Shown piece by piece: positions 20,037 through 28,767 of a DNA stretch of 64,000 bases. Both the position numbers and the translations under genes were made by a program. The number at the start of each line of letters is the position of its first letter. Positions within the stretch are counted from its first letter, which is position 1. Source of the stretch: CAVOHU01 sp963817885 (lineage in GTDB: Bacteria; Acidobacteriota; Vicinamibacteria; Vicinamibacterales; JAKQTR01); assembly GCA_963817885.1 (NCBI GenBank), contig CAWFQE010000002.1, forward strand, positions 1,469,445 through 1,533,444. The letters run 5' to 3'. The notes beneath the pieces were generated by a model. The model did not search any database. It saw nothing but the letters and a program-made list of their open reading frames with translations, and had not been told where the DNA came from.

Positions 20037-21191
20037 TCAGGCCCCGACGGTCTTCGTGAAATACTCCGCCGCCATCGCGAAGGCCTCGCGCGAATACGGC
20101 GGCGAGCCCGCCTTCATCGCGCGGGTGAGATAGTCGCGCCATAGTTCCACGTGCTGCCGCGTCGTGATGCGGTTTCGGAACATCGCTGCGGCCTTCTGCG
20201 GCTCCTCTTTCATCCGGTCGAGCATGCCCTGCACTTCGGCAGTGAATCCCTTCGCCCCGTAGTACGCCAGGTAGGCCTGCCACGCACGCTCGGGCCCGGA
20301 AGCCGATTTGAGCGGGCGGGAAATCTTCACGAGGCTTCGGCGGAACGACGCGTCTTCCCTGCCCTCGAGGCGCCGCAACCCGGTATCGGTAATCCGATAG
20401 GGATAGAGCGCCATGTCCGAGATCCTGTCCGGTTGAAGCTGCAGGCCCACGCAGAAGCCGACCTTACGATGCCAGAGATTGGTCTGCTGGTAGAACGCGA
20501 AGTTGCCGAGCGAGTAGGCGATCGGCCGGCGCTTGTAGAACTCGAGGCCTTGCGGAACGTGCGGATGGTGCCCGACAACGCAATCGGCCCCGGCGTCGAC
20601 CAGGGCACGAAACGCCGAGACGACATACGGCGGCGGGTAGGGGATGTACTCGAGGCCGCAGTGCACGATCGCAAGCACGACGCCGCCGGCTTTCTTGCAC
20701 CGCTGAATGGTCGCGCACGCCCTCGGCATGTCCCACCCGAACACGCCCGGGCCGCCGTTGGACGCGGTCAGATCCTCGCCCTCGCTGATGTTGACGATGT
20801 GCATCCTCACGCCATTGGAGGTCACCGCGAGCGGCGCGTGCGCCTCCTTGTCGGTCAGGCCGGCACCGACGGTCCGGATGCGGTGCTGGCGAAGGACGGC
20901 AAGCGTCTGGCGCAGGCCCGCAACCCCATAGTCGAGGACGTGGTTGTTGCCCAGGCAAGCGACGTTGAACCCTGCGGCGGTCAGGCCGCCGACGTGGGCA
21001 GGTTCACCCTTGAACACCGCGCCGCTTTTCCAGACCGGCCGCGCAGAGGTGGTCAACGCGCATTCACAGTTGACGATGCGGACATCGGCGCTTCGCAGAA
21101 CAGGAAGCAGATCACCGTAGATTGATTCGGGGTGCTCGCGGATCGGCGCTTCGAATGCGCGAATCGGGGCCCAGTCCGAAGCGATGAGCAC
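20037..21191 (-). CDS. CapA-family protein (poly-gamma-glutamate synthesis type metallophosphoesterase fold)
   Basis: A 384-residue member of the CapA/PGA_cap family. Marks: an N-terminal LIASDWAPIRAF strand where the family has GDxx, VRIVNCECALT (family: NLE), FNVACLGNNHVLDYG with the GNNH motif, VLAIVHCGLEY (family: xHWGxEY), VVGHHPHVPQGLEFY and IAYSLGNFAF. These are the metal-site motifs of the metallophosphoesterase-like fold. The last 110 residues are helical and specific to a subgroup. The start is uncertain: GTG 21191 gives the shortest sensible N-terminus, no signal peptide is visible, and no ribosome binding site stands before it. CapA proteins act in capsule or polyglutamate export; no capB or capC is adjacent, so the function is open. 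Confidence 0.75.
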   Translation of the reverse strand: MLIASDWAPIRAFEAPIREHPESIYGDLLPVLRSADVRIVNCECALTTSARPVWKSGAVFKGEPAHVGGLTAAGFNVACLGNNHVLDYGVAGLRQTLAVLRQHRIRTVGAGLTDKEAHAPLAVTSNGVRMHIVNISEGEDLTASNGGPGVFGWDMPRACATIQRCKKAGGVVLAIVHCGLEYIPYPPPYVVSAFRALVDAGADCVVGHHPHVPQGLEFYKRRPIAYSLGNFAFYQQTNLWHRKVGFCVGLQLQPDRISDMALYPYRITDTGLRRLEGREDASFRRSLVKISRPLKSASGPERAWQAYLAYYGAKGFTAEVQGMLDRMKEEPQKAAAMFRNRITTRQHVELWRDYLTRAMKAGSPPYSREAFAMAAEYFTKTVGA

Positions 21192-21301
21192 GGTGGTGCC
21201 CGCCTGGGGCGAGGAGCGGTGCGTGTGACCGGTGTGAGGTGAATGTGCGTCGTGTCGCGGATGAGCATGAATGGGACATGGCTCAGGACGTTGGCGGCTC
21301 G

Positions 21302-23410
21302 TTACGAGACCACGCGGAAGGCAACGAGCTGCTCGGTGGTCGACGAGCCGAGACGTCCTCGCACCCGCAGGACGTAATCACCCGGACCGAGGCTTCCGAC
21401 GGGAAGCTCGAACCGGGTTCTGCCATCCTGAAGCGGCGGTGACGGCAGCGCGGTCAGTTCCCGCCCCTCGGTCGTCAGCAACTGGAATTCGACGATGGGT
21501 GCCTCCGCGGCGTTGGAAGCGTAGCACTCGACGGCGACCAGCACGCGATCGGAATGGCTGAACGCCCGAATGGTCGACGGGACCGGGTCCTTCGCGTTCT
21601 CGAGCGCCTTGAACTCCGGGAAGCTCCGGGCGCGGTAGAACTCCGCAGTGGACAGAGCGAGAGCCGGCGCAGAGAGATCGGGAACCGTCAGCGGCTGCGT
21701 CCAATGATCGATCGTGCTGCCGTCGAGACTGCGCAGCTTGAACTCCAGGACGACGGGCCGCGGGTCGAGAACGAAGACGGCTTTGGCGCGGAACCCCTTC
21801 CCCGCGAGCATCGCCGGCATGTCCTGGGCCGGCTGAATCGGCTTGCCGCCTGGCTCCGACAGCACCTGCACCTCCAGGCCTGCAACCGCGGCCGCCTGGA
21901 CGGCATCATTGGGTTCCCAGGCCACGGTGATCCTGGTCTTGCCGTCCGCGTTGCGCGAGGCGCCCACCCAGGCTTCCACCAGCCGCTTGCTCGCCTCGGA
22001 CTCGGAGAGGTCCTTCAGCGTGGCGGCCAGGTGGGGCTCGACGACTTTGGTGGCCGCCTCGGCGACTGCGGCGAGGTCCTTGGCGCTTGGCGCCCAGTAT
22101 CCCAGCCGGTTCAGCACCCTCATCCCGGGCCGCTTGATCTTCACGCTGATCTTGTGGAACTTGCCGTCGTCTTCGGCCCGGGTCGGCGTGTAGCCCAGCA
22201 CGTAGTACGCGCTCGTGTCGACGAGCGACCGTTCCAGCCCCGGCTCGAAGTTGTTCGTGTTGTAGACGGCCCGCCCGCCGGTATCGGCAGCGAGCTGGAG
22301 CAGCGTGTTGCGATCGCCCGCCCGGTTGTCGAGCCCGAGTCCGCGGGGATCGATGGTGTAGATGCCGACATTGCCCTGGTTGGCGGCGTCGGTGACCTCG
22401 CGCAGATCCTGCTGCAGGCTGATGCCGCGCGACGGGAAGAACGTGCGCGGGCCCTGGCTGACGAAGATCACCGTCTTGCGGCCTTCCTTCAGGCCGCCCA
22501 GCTTGACGACCAGCGCCTGCAGCGCTGACAACGTCACCTGCGCGCGGATGCGATCGACTTCCCCGCTTCGGAGCTGGGCTTCCTCGATGACGCTCTTGAT
22601 AGGAAAAATCTCGCCCTGCCGGCCCTGGAGCTGACGGATGTCGTCCAGGAGGTCGGACTTCGACCTGGTGAACTTCAGCGCGCTCAGCGGCGTCAGCGGA
22701 TCCATCAGGCACACCAGGTCAGTGGGCCAGAGCTTCTTGACGAACTCGGAGAGCCCCTGGCGCACCGGGATCATGATCTGCGGTTCTTTGTCGACGTGGT
22801 AGTCGTCGAAAAAGATCGTGAACACGCGCACATCGTCACGTGCGGCCTCGGCTTCGGCCTGGTCCTGTGAACGGATATCCAGGGACGTTTCGTCGCCGGG
22901 CGGGCGCTGGCCGGTCAGGCGCACGAACTGCAGCTGATCGACCTTCTGCGGGACGCCGTCCTCGGTGACCTCGAAATCCTCCGCCTTGAGGTCCGCCACG
23001 GGCAGGTCGCTCTTGCCGGTCACCGACACGTCGACGCGGACCAGCTTGACGCCCGCGCGGAAGATCGGTTGCTGCTGCTGTCCAGGTGGCTGCTGCGGCG
23101 GTGGCGGCTGCTGCTGTCCTGGCGGCGGCTGTTGCGTGTCGGTGGCGACTGCTGCTGTCCGGGCGGCGGCTGTTGTGTCGGTGGCGACTGCTGCTGTCCT
23201 GGCGGCGGTTGCTGCGACGGCGGTTGCGTCGGTGGCGCGGCGGCTGCGACGGCGGTGGCGGCTGCTGCTGTTTGGCGGCGGCGGCTGTTGTTGCTGCGTC
23301 TGTTGTTGTGGCTGCTGAGGAGTCGCGGGAGCCTGACCAAGGCCCGAGGCGCCGGCCGCAACCAGGGTAACCAGCGTTGCAGTTGTCAGGCGGACGAGCC
23401 GCAGGCCCAT
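21302..23410 (-). CDS. Secreted VWFA-domain protein with Pro/Gln-rich N-terminus
   Basis: A 702-residue protein with a signal peptide (LVRLTTATLVTLVAAGASGLG), a low-complexity Pro/Gln/Gly region (about 28-120) and a VWFA-related domain (about 125-410). The domain holds VDVSVTGKSDLPVADLKAEDFEV, VRVFTIFFDDYHV, GRKTVIFVSQGP and VGIYTIDPRGL, ending with TSAYYVLGYTP. The acidic FFDDYHV replaces the MIDAS DxSxS, as is usual in this acidobacterial family. The C-terminal half is beta-rich and ends LGPGDYVLRVRGRL. Within the low-complexity region the frame appears to slip and return: Ala/Thr-rich residues where a sister frame reads PPPGQQQSPPTQQ. It is a paralogue of the broken gene at 3.2-5.0 kb. Role unknown. 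Confidence 0.8.
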   Translation of the reverse strand: MGLRLVRLTTATLVTLVAAGASGLGQAPATPQQPQQQTQQQQPPPPNSSSRHRRRSRRATDATAVAATAARTAAVATDTTAAARTAAVATDTQQPPPGQQQPPPPQQPPGQQQQPIFRAGVKLVRVDVSVTGKSDLPVADLKAEDFEVTEDGVPQKVDQLQFVRLTGQRPPGDETSLDIRSQDQAEAEAARDDVRVFTIFFDDYHVDKEPQIMIPVRQGLSEFVKKLWPTDLVCLMDPLTPLSALKFTRSKSDLLDDIRQLQGRQGEIFPIKSVIEEAQLRSGEVDRIRAQVTLSALQALVVKLGGLKEGRKTVIFVSQGPRTFFPSRGISLQQDLREVTDAANQGNVGIYTIDPRGLGLDNRAGDRNTLLQLAADTGGRAVYNTNNFEPGLERSLVDTSAYYVLGYTPTRAEDDGKFHKISVKIKRPGMRVLNRLGYWAPSAKDLAAVAEAATKVVEPHLAATLKDLSESEASKRLVEAWVGASRNADGKTRITVAWEPNDAVQAAAVAGLEVQVLSEPGGKPIQPAQDMPAMLAGKGFRAKAVFVLDPRPVVLEFKLRSLDGSTIDHWTQPLTVPDLSAPALALSTAEFYRARSFPEFKALENAKDPVPSTIRAFSHSDRVLVAVECYASNAAEAPIVEFQLLTTEGRELTALPSPPLQDGRTRFELPVGSLGPGDYVLRVRGRLGSSTTEQLVAFRVVS
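23069..23325. repeat. Low-complexity CAG/CCG tandem repeat inside VWFA gene
   Basis: Imperfect tandem units of about 39 bp (reading CTGTCCGGGCGGCGGCTGTTGTGTCGGTGGCGACTG on the plus strand) encode PPPGQQQSPPTQQ on the minus strand. The unit occurs about three times, flanked by shorter CTG/CGG runs. The coding frame seems to change inside the tract and recover after it. Confidence 0.65.
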
Positions 23411-23550
23411 ATTGGCATTATAGGCTGCCTGAGGCCTGGTCAGCCTGGAGCGCCGGACCCGGCGATGGCGAGAACGCGGAACGCGTGTTCGTTTCGGCTA
23501 TCATGGGCACGCGTTCGAGAAGGCTCCATCCACCAAGTCCGAGGACTGCC

Positions 23551-24408
23551 ATGATTCAAGATAGCGTCGTGGCTGGCTCACGAAATCGGCTGCCTGCCTG
23601 GCCCTGGATCGTGACCGCGCTTGCGCTGGCGGCCGCCATGTCTGGGGCGTGCGCGATGAGAACCCCAATCAAGACTGCGACGGTGCCCCCTGAAGGCGCC
23701 GCGGCGGGGCCCGCGACTCCTGCCCCAGCGACTCCCGCGAGTCCCGCAGCTCCGGCCACGCCCACCGGCGCCGCGGCAACTCCGCCTGCGACGACGCCGA
23801 CAGCCGCCCCACCTGTGGCGCCGATCGCTCCGAAGACCGCGCCTGTTCCAGCGGGACAGGCTGCTCCGGCCACGCCCGCGAATCCGACGCCCCCCGCCGC
23901 TGCCGCGCCGGCCGCTCCGGGCGCTGCCGCGCCGACCGCACCAGCCACTGCCGCGACACCAGCGACTGCCAGGCCGCCGGCGCCTCCCCCGCTCCTCGGT
24001 CATCTCACGCGCGAGGAGCTTGGGAGCTATGCGTCGTGGCAAAGCCTGTTCCCGGCGGCATACACGCCGGATGCTTCAGCCGTGGCGACCATCAAGGCGA
24101 ACGCGAAGGACGTGACGGTGCTGCTCATCCTTGGCACGTGGTGCGGCGATTCAAAGCGCGACGTGCCGCGCTACTTCGCGGTCATGGACGCGGCGGGTAT
24201 CGCCGACCACACGCTGACCGCGGTGGGCGTGGATCGGACCAAGAAGGATACGGAAGGGCTCACGGACAAGTGGGGCATCACGCGCGTCCCCACGTTCGTG
24301 TTTTTCCGCCAGGGACAGGAAGTCGGCCGCGTTGTCGAGCGGGTGCCGGCCGGTTCCACGCTCGAGGCGGAGATTGCGAAGATCCTGGGGAAGACGCAGC
24401 CGCACTGA
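23551..24408 (+). CDS. Exported thioredoxin-fold protein with Ala/Pro linker
   Basis: A 285-residue protein from ATG 23551 (GAGGA at 23541). The N-terminal membrane/signal segment (WPWIVTALALAAAMSGACAM, about 16-35) may be lipoprotein-like (Cys in SGAC), but the lipobox is weak. Residues about 45-150 are an Ala/Pro/Thr-rich, probably extended linker. The C-terminal domain (about 155-285) is thioredoxin-like: VTVLLILGTWCGDSKRDVP, TLTAVGVDRTKKD, and the cis-Pro site ITRVPTFVFFRQGQEVGRVV. Only one Cys stands at the active-site turn (WCGDS), so disulfide exchange by a CxxC pair is excluded. A reductant-independent or resolving-partner role is more likely. Confidence 0.75.
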   Translation: MIQDSVVAGSRNRLPAWPWIVTALALAAAMSGACAMRTPIKTATVPPEGAAAGPATPAPATPASPAAPATPTGAAATPPATTPTAAPPVAPIAPKTAPVPAGQAAPATPANPTPPAAAAPAAPGAAAPTAPATAATPATARPPAPPPLLGHLTREELGSYASWQSLFPAAYTPDASAVATIKANAKDVTVLLILGTWCGDSKRDVPRYFAVMDAAGIADHTLTAVGVDRTKKDTEGLTDKWGITRVPTFVFFRQGQEVGRVVERVPAGSTLEAEIAKILGKTQPH

Positions 24409-24664
24409 TTCCGCGAGCCGCGATCTGGCTGCGGCGACCTCTCGGGCGCCTTACCGATTTCGAGTGCGACGCCGCGGCCAATCTCCGGCGGCCGGCCTGT
24501 TCCGGGCCCATGGCCTCGCTCGCCCTTCGATTTGGCTCAGGTCGCGGCGAGCTGGCCGAGCCACGGGCTCCCTCGGCGAAAGTCGAAGCGAGCGAGCGGA
24601 GCGAGCCGAAGCACCGGTACCGCCCGGCCGCCAGCCCCTCACCCTTGCCTGACTGAACTCATCC
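24409..24664. repeat. Hairpin repeat between convergent genes
   Basis: Intergenic repeat with long inverted arms: CTCGCTCGCCCTTCGAT (about 24517-24533) and GTCGAAGCGAGCGAG (about 24582-24596), with GGCTCAGG and GAGCCACGGGCTCC between. The same CTTCGACT-TGGCTCAGGGAGCC theme appears inside the repeat at 18365-18425. It may also act as a bidirectional terminator for the thioredoxin-like and dienelactone hydrolase genes. No gene seen. Confidence 0.45.
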
Positions 24665-25522
24665 CTACGCGAGGTGCTTCTTCAGAAACGCGATGGTCCG
24701 GCCCCAGGCCAGATCGGCCGCGGCCTTGTCGTAGCGCGCCGCGTTGGTGTTGTTGTTGAACGCGTGGTTCGCGCCCTCGTACATGTACTTCTCGTAGGTC
24801 TTGTGGTTCGCCTTCAACGCGGCCTCGAACGCTTCAATGCCCGCATTGATCCGCTGGTCGAGCCCGGCGTAGTGCAGCAGGAGCGGCGCCGTGATCTTCG
24901 GCACCTCGGCTGCGGGAATCTGCATCCCGTAGTAGGCGACGCCCGCCTTGAGTGTGGTGCCTGCCGCAGCCAGCTGGTTGACCATTCCTCCGCCCCAGCA
25001 GAACCCGACCACACCCACCTTGCCGGTCGATTCCGCGTGTCCCGCAAGGTACTTCACCGTCGCGACCAGGCACGCCACGACTTCCGGAGCCTTCAGGCTG
25101 CCAATCAGCTTGATGGCCTCGTCCTCGTTGGCGGGCGTCCCGCCAAGCGGCGAGAGCAAGTCGGGCGCCAGCGCCAGGAATCCTTCGGTGGCAAGGCGCC
25201 GCGCGACATCCTGAATGTGAGGGTTGAGGCCCCGGTTCTCGTGGATCACGATCACCGCGGGGCGCTTCTGCGCGCCCTTGAGCGTCGCCATGTAGCCCGA
25301 CACCTTGGTGCCGCCGGCGTCGTACTCGACGTGCGAGATCGTGAGGCTCTTGTCGTCCGCGGCGACAAGAGGAGCCTGCGCGTAGTCGTTCTTGAGCAAC
25401 GGCATCATCGCCATCGCTGCCGCCGAACCGCCCGCCATCTGGGCCAGGCGGTCGAGGAAGAAACGGCGGCTCATGCCGCCGTGAGTGTACTGGTCGTAGA
25501 GATCGATAATCGTCTGGTTCAC
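24665..25522 (-). CDS. Dienelactone hydrolase family protein, probably Tat-exported
   Basis: A 285-residue alpha/beta hydrolase of the dienelactone hydrolase family. The Cys-Asp-His triad is visible: Cys175 in GFCWGGG, Asp222 in AGLDQRI and His253 in GANHAF. IVIHENRGLNPHI is the family's substrate-loop strand. Before the domain, SRRFFLDRLAQMAGG (about 18-32) matches a twin-arginine signal, so the folded enzyme is probably exported. Classic members hydrolyse the lactone ring of dienelactone in chlorocatechol breakdown; with no such genes nearby the natural substrate is unknown. The gene is alone and convergent with its neighbour. Confidence 0.85.
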   Translation of the reverse strand: MNQTIIDLYDQYTHGGMSRRFFLDRLAQMAGGSAAAMAMMPLLKNDYAQAPLVAADDKSLTISHVEYDAGGTKVSGYMATLKGAQKRPAVIVIHENRGLNPHIQDVARRLATEGFLALAPDLLSPLGGTPANEDEAIKLIGSLKAPEVVACLVATVKYLAGHAESTGKVGVVGFCWGGGMVNQLAAAGTTLKAGVAYYGMQIPAAEVPKITAPLLLHYAGLDQRINAGIEAFEAALKANHKTYEKYMYEGANHAFNNNTNAARYDKAAADLAWGRTIAFLKKHLA

Positions 25523-25779
25523 GACAATCCTCCGTTGGCGTGCACGACCCGGCTGTGTGAGCGATTCTCAAGATCTAACGCCTGCGCCATGCGCGATTCA
25601 AGTGATACCGAGTGGCCTGGATGCCGGGTCACCCGCTTGGCCGGATCACTATCGCGGTCGCCTGTTGGTCCCCCCGGCGTGATATACAATCGCGCCCATC
25701 TGAAGGCCCCCGCGGGGCGCCGCCCCACAGGCGGCCATCATCTGTTCGACGGAGCGATCGACGAGAGGAGCCTGATTTC

Positions 25780-27522
25780 ATGGGCAACGATCGGCTGGTC
25801 GTGCTGACTGGCCCCAACGCGGGCCGCGTCTACGAGATCGACGGGCCGGTCACGATTGGGCGCAACCCGGGAAACCCCATCCAGATCGACGACCGCAAGG
25901 TGTCCGGCAAGCACGCCGTCGTCGAACGCGTGGACGACGGGGTGCGGTTGCGCGACCTCAACAGCCGCAACGGCACCTGGGTGGGCGGCCGGCGCGTCGT
26001 CGAGCACCGCCTGTTGCACGGCGAGATCATCAGGATCGGGCACCAGGAATTCCGGTTCGAGGTGGATGCCGGGCAATGGCCGGCCGGCGACGCCGACGCC
26101 ACAACGACGTGGCGCGGCGTGCGATTCGAAGAGAACCCGGACGACACCTTCCAGGCCACCAGTGCCGAAGCGGTGTGCCGGTCCATGTTCCGCGCGCCAG
26201 ACGAGGGCGCGACGCCAGGGCAACTGAAGGAAACGCAGCGGCGGCTGGAGGCCGTCTTCGCGGCGAACGCGATCATCGCGAGCGAGCGGCGGCTGGACGC
26301 GCTGTTCAAGTGCATCGTGGATCAGATCTTCAGCCTGGTGCCGGCGCAGAACGGCGTCATCCTGCTCAAGGAAGGCGACGGAGACGAGTGGAAGCAGGCC
26401 TACATCAAGGCCGGCTACGACGATCACGCCTTCACCGTCAGCTCGACCATCGTGAACCGCGCGTTCTCGCGCAAGGAGGCCATCCTCACGTCTGACGCCG
26501 GGCGGGACTCGCGCTTCGCGCCGGACGGGAGCATGCGCAGCCTCCACATCTCGTCCGCGATGTGCGCGCCGCTGCTCTACCAGGGCGGCCCGCTTGGCGT
26601 CGTGTACGTCGATACGCGCGACCAGGCGAAGGGATTCACCCCGGGCGACCTCGAGCTGCTGGTCGGGCTGTCGGGCCCATCCGCCATCGCGATCAGGAAC
26701 GCGCAGCACCTGAACGAGAGCGAGCAGTCGTATCGCGACACGCTGATCCTGCTCGCCGACGCCATCGAGCTCAGGGACCACTACACCGTCGGCCACACCT
26801 GGCGCGTGACCAACATCGCGATGACGCTGGCCCGGCAGATGGGATGGAGCGACGAAAAGCTGCGGGAAGTCGAGATGGGCGCGGTCCTGCACGACATCGG
26901 CAAGATCGCGGTCGACAGTGCCATCCTGAGCAAGCTCGGGGGTTTGAGCGAGGAGGAGTTCGAGGCGGTCAGGATCCACCCGCAGCGCGGCGCCGACCTC
27001 CTGAAAGATGTCGGGCTGCTGAGGCCGCTCATTCCCTACTGTCTTTACCATCATGAGCGCTACGATGGCCGCGGGTACCCGTTCGGCCTGGCGACGGACG
27101 AAATCCCGATCGAGGGACGCCTGATCGCCGTCGCCGACACGCTCGATGCGATGACGAGCAATCGGCCCTACCGCCGGGGACTGGATGCCGAGGTGGCCGT
27201 TGCCGAGGTGGAGAAATTCAGCGGAACGCAGTTCGATCCGCGCTGCGTGGAAGCCCTGGTCACCTGCTTTCGCGCGGGCCGGATCAATCACGTGCTGCAC
27301 GGATCGGCCAGGCAGGACGAGCGGGCGATCTCCTGCCCGTTCTGCAGCGTCTTCCTGCGGGTGCCGCAGGGAGTCGAGGCCGGCGGAGAGCTCACCTGCC
27401 ACGTGTGCCGGCGACGTATCCGCCTTCGCACGGAGACCGGCGCGAGTTTCGGCGAGCTGGTCCCCATGCCGGACGCGCCGAGGCCGCCGCGGCCGGACGG
27501 CCGGGCGGAATCGGAGTCGTAG
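25780..27522 (+). CDS. FHA-GAF-HD-GYP regulator with C-terminal zinc ribbon (putative c-di-GMP phosphodiesterase)
   Basis: A 580-residue cytoplasmic protein from ATG 25780 (GAGAGGAG upstream). Domains in order: FHA (about 1-90; TIGRNPGNPIQIDD, VSGKHAVVE, LNSRNGTWV), a GAF domain (about 165-315; QNGVILLKEG, SSAMCAPLLYQGGPLGVVYVD), HD-GYP (about 325-495), then a CPFC..CHVC four-Cys ribbon (about 525-555). The HD-GYP residues are complete: HD at 371-372 in LHDIGK, HHERYDGRGYP with GYP at 432-434, and ADTLDAMTSNRPYR. It should therefore hydrolyse cyclic di-GMP, under control of a phosphothreonine-dependent FHA contact and a GAF signal. The ribbon may bind nucleic acid or protein. It appears monocistronic; a signal-transduction partner kinase is not in the window. 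Confidence 0.88.
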   Translation: MGNDRLVVLTGPNAGRVYEIDGPVTIGRNPGNPIQIDDRKVSGKHAVVERVDDGVRLRDLNSRNGTWVGGRRVVEHRLLHGEIIRIGHQEFRFEVDAGQWPAGDADATTTWRGVRFEENPDDTFQATSAEAVCRSMFRAPDEGATPGQLKETQRRLEAVFAANAIIASERRLDALFKCIVDQIFSLVPAQNGVILLKEGDGDEWKQAYIKAGYDDHAFTVSSTIVNRAFSRKEAILTSDAGRDSRFAPDGSMRSLHISSAMCAPLLYQGGPLGVVYVDTRDQAKGFTPGDLELLVGLSGPSAIAIRNAQHLNESEQSYRDTLILLADAIELRDHYTVGHTWRVTNIAMTLARQMGWSDEKLREVEMGAVLHDIGKIAVDSAILSKLGGLSEEEFEAVRIHPQRGADLLKDVGLLRPLIPYCLYHHERYDGRGYPFGLATDEIPIEGRLIAVADTLDAMTSNRPYRRGLDAEVAVAEVEKFSGTQFDPRCVEALVTCFRAGRINHVLHGSARQDERAISCPFCSVFLRVPQGVEAGGELTCHVCRRRIRLRTETGASFGELVPMPDAPRPPRPDGRAESES

Positions 27523-27618
27523 ACCGACGGATCGCTACACGGGAAACGCGCCGTGTGCCACTGGCGAGCCGAACGGCCGGCTGGATCTTCCCTTCGGGCC
27601 GGAACTTTCAAGCGCGCG

Positions 27619-27637
27619 GCGCGGCGAAGTGCCGCGC
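27619..27637 (+). terminator. GC hairpin after HD-GYP gene
   Basis: Inverted repeat GCGCGGC (27619-27625) and GCCGCGC (27631-27637) with a 5-nt GAAGT loop, about 100 bp after the stop codon, followed by TTCGTCC. Weak terminator candidate. Confidence 0.4.
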
Positions 27638-27644
27638 TTCGTCC

Positions 27645-27650
27645 TACAAT
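27645..27650 (+). promoter_or_regulatory. Candidate -10 box for EF-P-like gene
   Basis: TACAAT at 27645-27650, 75 bp before the ATG, matches a housekeeping -10 hexamer in an otherwise GC-rich stretch. No good -35 is seen 17 bp upstream. Confidence 0.35.
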
Positions 27651-27725
27651 AGAGTGGACCACGTGAACTGATGCGGCCTGACGCGGCATACCGGCGTCGG
27701 GCGTCTTTCCCTGTCCGAGGATTTC

Positions 27726-28301
27726 ATGCCAGCTTTGATCGAAGCGATTGCCATCAAGCGGAAGCTGTTCTTCGAATATGAGAACGCGCCGTACCTGTGC
27801 CTCGACGTTCAGATCTCCACGCCGACCGCCCGGGGCGGCCAGACGCTGGTGCGGGTCAAGATGCGGAACCTGATCACCCGCGCCGTCTTCGACAAGACGT
27901 TCAAGGCGGGCGAGAAGTTCTCGGAGCCGGATCTCGTCATGGCGCCGGCGTCCTACCTTTACGCTGGCAGCGACGGCTTCAACTTCATGGATCAGGAAAC
28001 CTACGAGACCATCACGATTGGGCCGGACGTGGTGGGAGACGATCGGCAGCTGCTCATCGAGAACATGATCGTCCAGGTCCAGAAGTACAACGGCAATCCG
28101 ATTGGGATCCAGCTGCCGCCGCATGTCGAGCTTCAAGTCACCTACACCGAACCTGGCACGAGAGGCGATACGGCCAGTGGAAGCGTCACCAAGCTGGCCA
28201 CCCTCGAGACCGGCCTGGAAATCCGCGTTCCACTCTTCATCAAGCAAGGCGAGAAGGTGAAGGTCCACACCGAAACGCGCGAGTTTTCGGGCAGGGCTTG
28301 A
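27726..28301 (+). CDS. efp: Elongation factor P paralogue (EfpL/YeiP-type)
   Basis: A 191-residue protein of standard EF-P length. It has three beta-barrel parts: an N-terminal KOW-like barrel (1-65), the OB domain with FMDQETYETITI (about 80-92), and the C-terminal PGTRGDTASGSVTKLATLETGLEI and VPLFIKQGEKVKV signatures. EF-P binds the ribosome E site and rescues stalls at consecutive prolines. The tip loop reads TPTARGGQT, like the PTARG loop of E. coli YeiP/EfpL. It is not the PGKGQ loop whose Lys34 is beta-lysylated, and no Lys stands at the modified position. An unmodified Arg36 at the tip is therefore likely. It could equally be this lineage's only EF-P. Transcribed alone. Confidence 0.85.
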   Translation: MPALIEAIAIKRKLFFEYENAPYLCLDVQISTPTARGGQTLVRVKMRNLITRAVFDKTFKAGEKFSEPDLVMAPASYLYAGSDGFNFMDQETYETITIGPDVVGDDRQLLIENMIVQVQKYNGNPIGIQLPPHVELQVTYTEPGTRGDTASGSVTKLATLETGLEIRVPLFIKQGEKVKVHTETREFSGRA

Positions 28302-28313
28302 GACACAGGCGCT

Positions 28314-28354
28314 GGCGCCGGAGGGCTTCCTCGGGCAGGAAGGACGCCGGCGCC
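28314..28354. terminator. Bidirectional hairpin between efp and cupredoxin gene
   Basis: GGCGCCGG (28314-28321) pairs with CCGGCGCC (28347-28354). The loop contains a nested CTTCCT/AGGAAG stem. The element lies in the 67-bp gap between convergent genes and could terminate both. Confidence 0.5.
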
Positions 28355-28368
28355 GCGATGGAGAGCCG

Positions 28369-28767
28369 CTACTGAACGATCAGCGTTGCAGACATCTGCA
28401 GCCCGTGAATCGTGCAGTGGTACGGGATGCTTCCCGCCTTGTTCATCATGATCGGCGAACTCGTGCTGCCGGGTCCAATCGTGTTGGTGTTGAATTCACC
28501 GGCGTTGCCGGTCGCCGTGTGCGGTACCGAGTCGTCATTGCGCCAGGCCACGGTCTGCCCGACCTTCACATTCGCCGGGTTCGGCGAGTAGCTCATCCCC
28601 TGGATAGAGATTGTGACGTCGGCCGTGACGCCCGGAGTGGGGGTTGGCGTCGGCGACGGCGCCGGGGAGCCGTTGTACGACGATCCCTTGGCGCACTGGG
28701 CCACCACGAGGGAGAGGGCAAGAAGAACCACGCTGAGCGTGGCGAACTTCACAGAACGAAAGCGCAT
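28369..28767 (-). CDS. Cupredoxin (plastocyanin-like) exported copper protein
   Basis: A 132-residue protein from ATG 28767 (GGAGG 8 nt upstream). A signal segment (FATLSVVLLALSLVVAQC) is followed by a Ser/Pro/Thr-rich linker and a single cupredoxin domain (about 47-132). Blue-copper ligands are all present: His in SVPHTA, then Cys, His and Met in HCTIHGLQM with the normal Cys-x2-His-x4-Met spacing. It should be a periplasmic or membrane-tethered electron carrier. The Cys after VVAQ may be a lipid anchor, although Gln at -1 is unusual. The next gene upstream is divergent. No partner oxidase or reductase is nearby. Confidence 0.85.
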   Translation of the reverse strand: MRFRSVKFATLSVVLLALSLVVAQCAKGSSYNGSPAPSPTPTPTPGVTADVTISIQGMSYSPNPANVKVGQTVAWRNDDSVPHTATGNAGEFNTNTIGPGSTSSPIMMNKAGSIPYHCTIHGLQMSATLIVQ

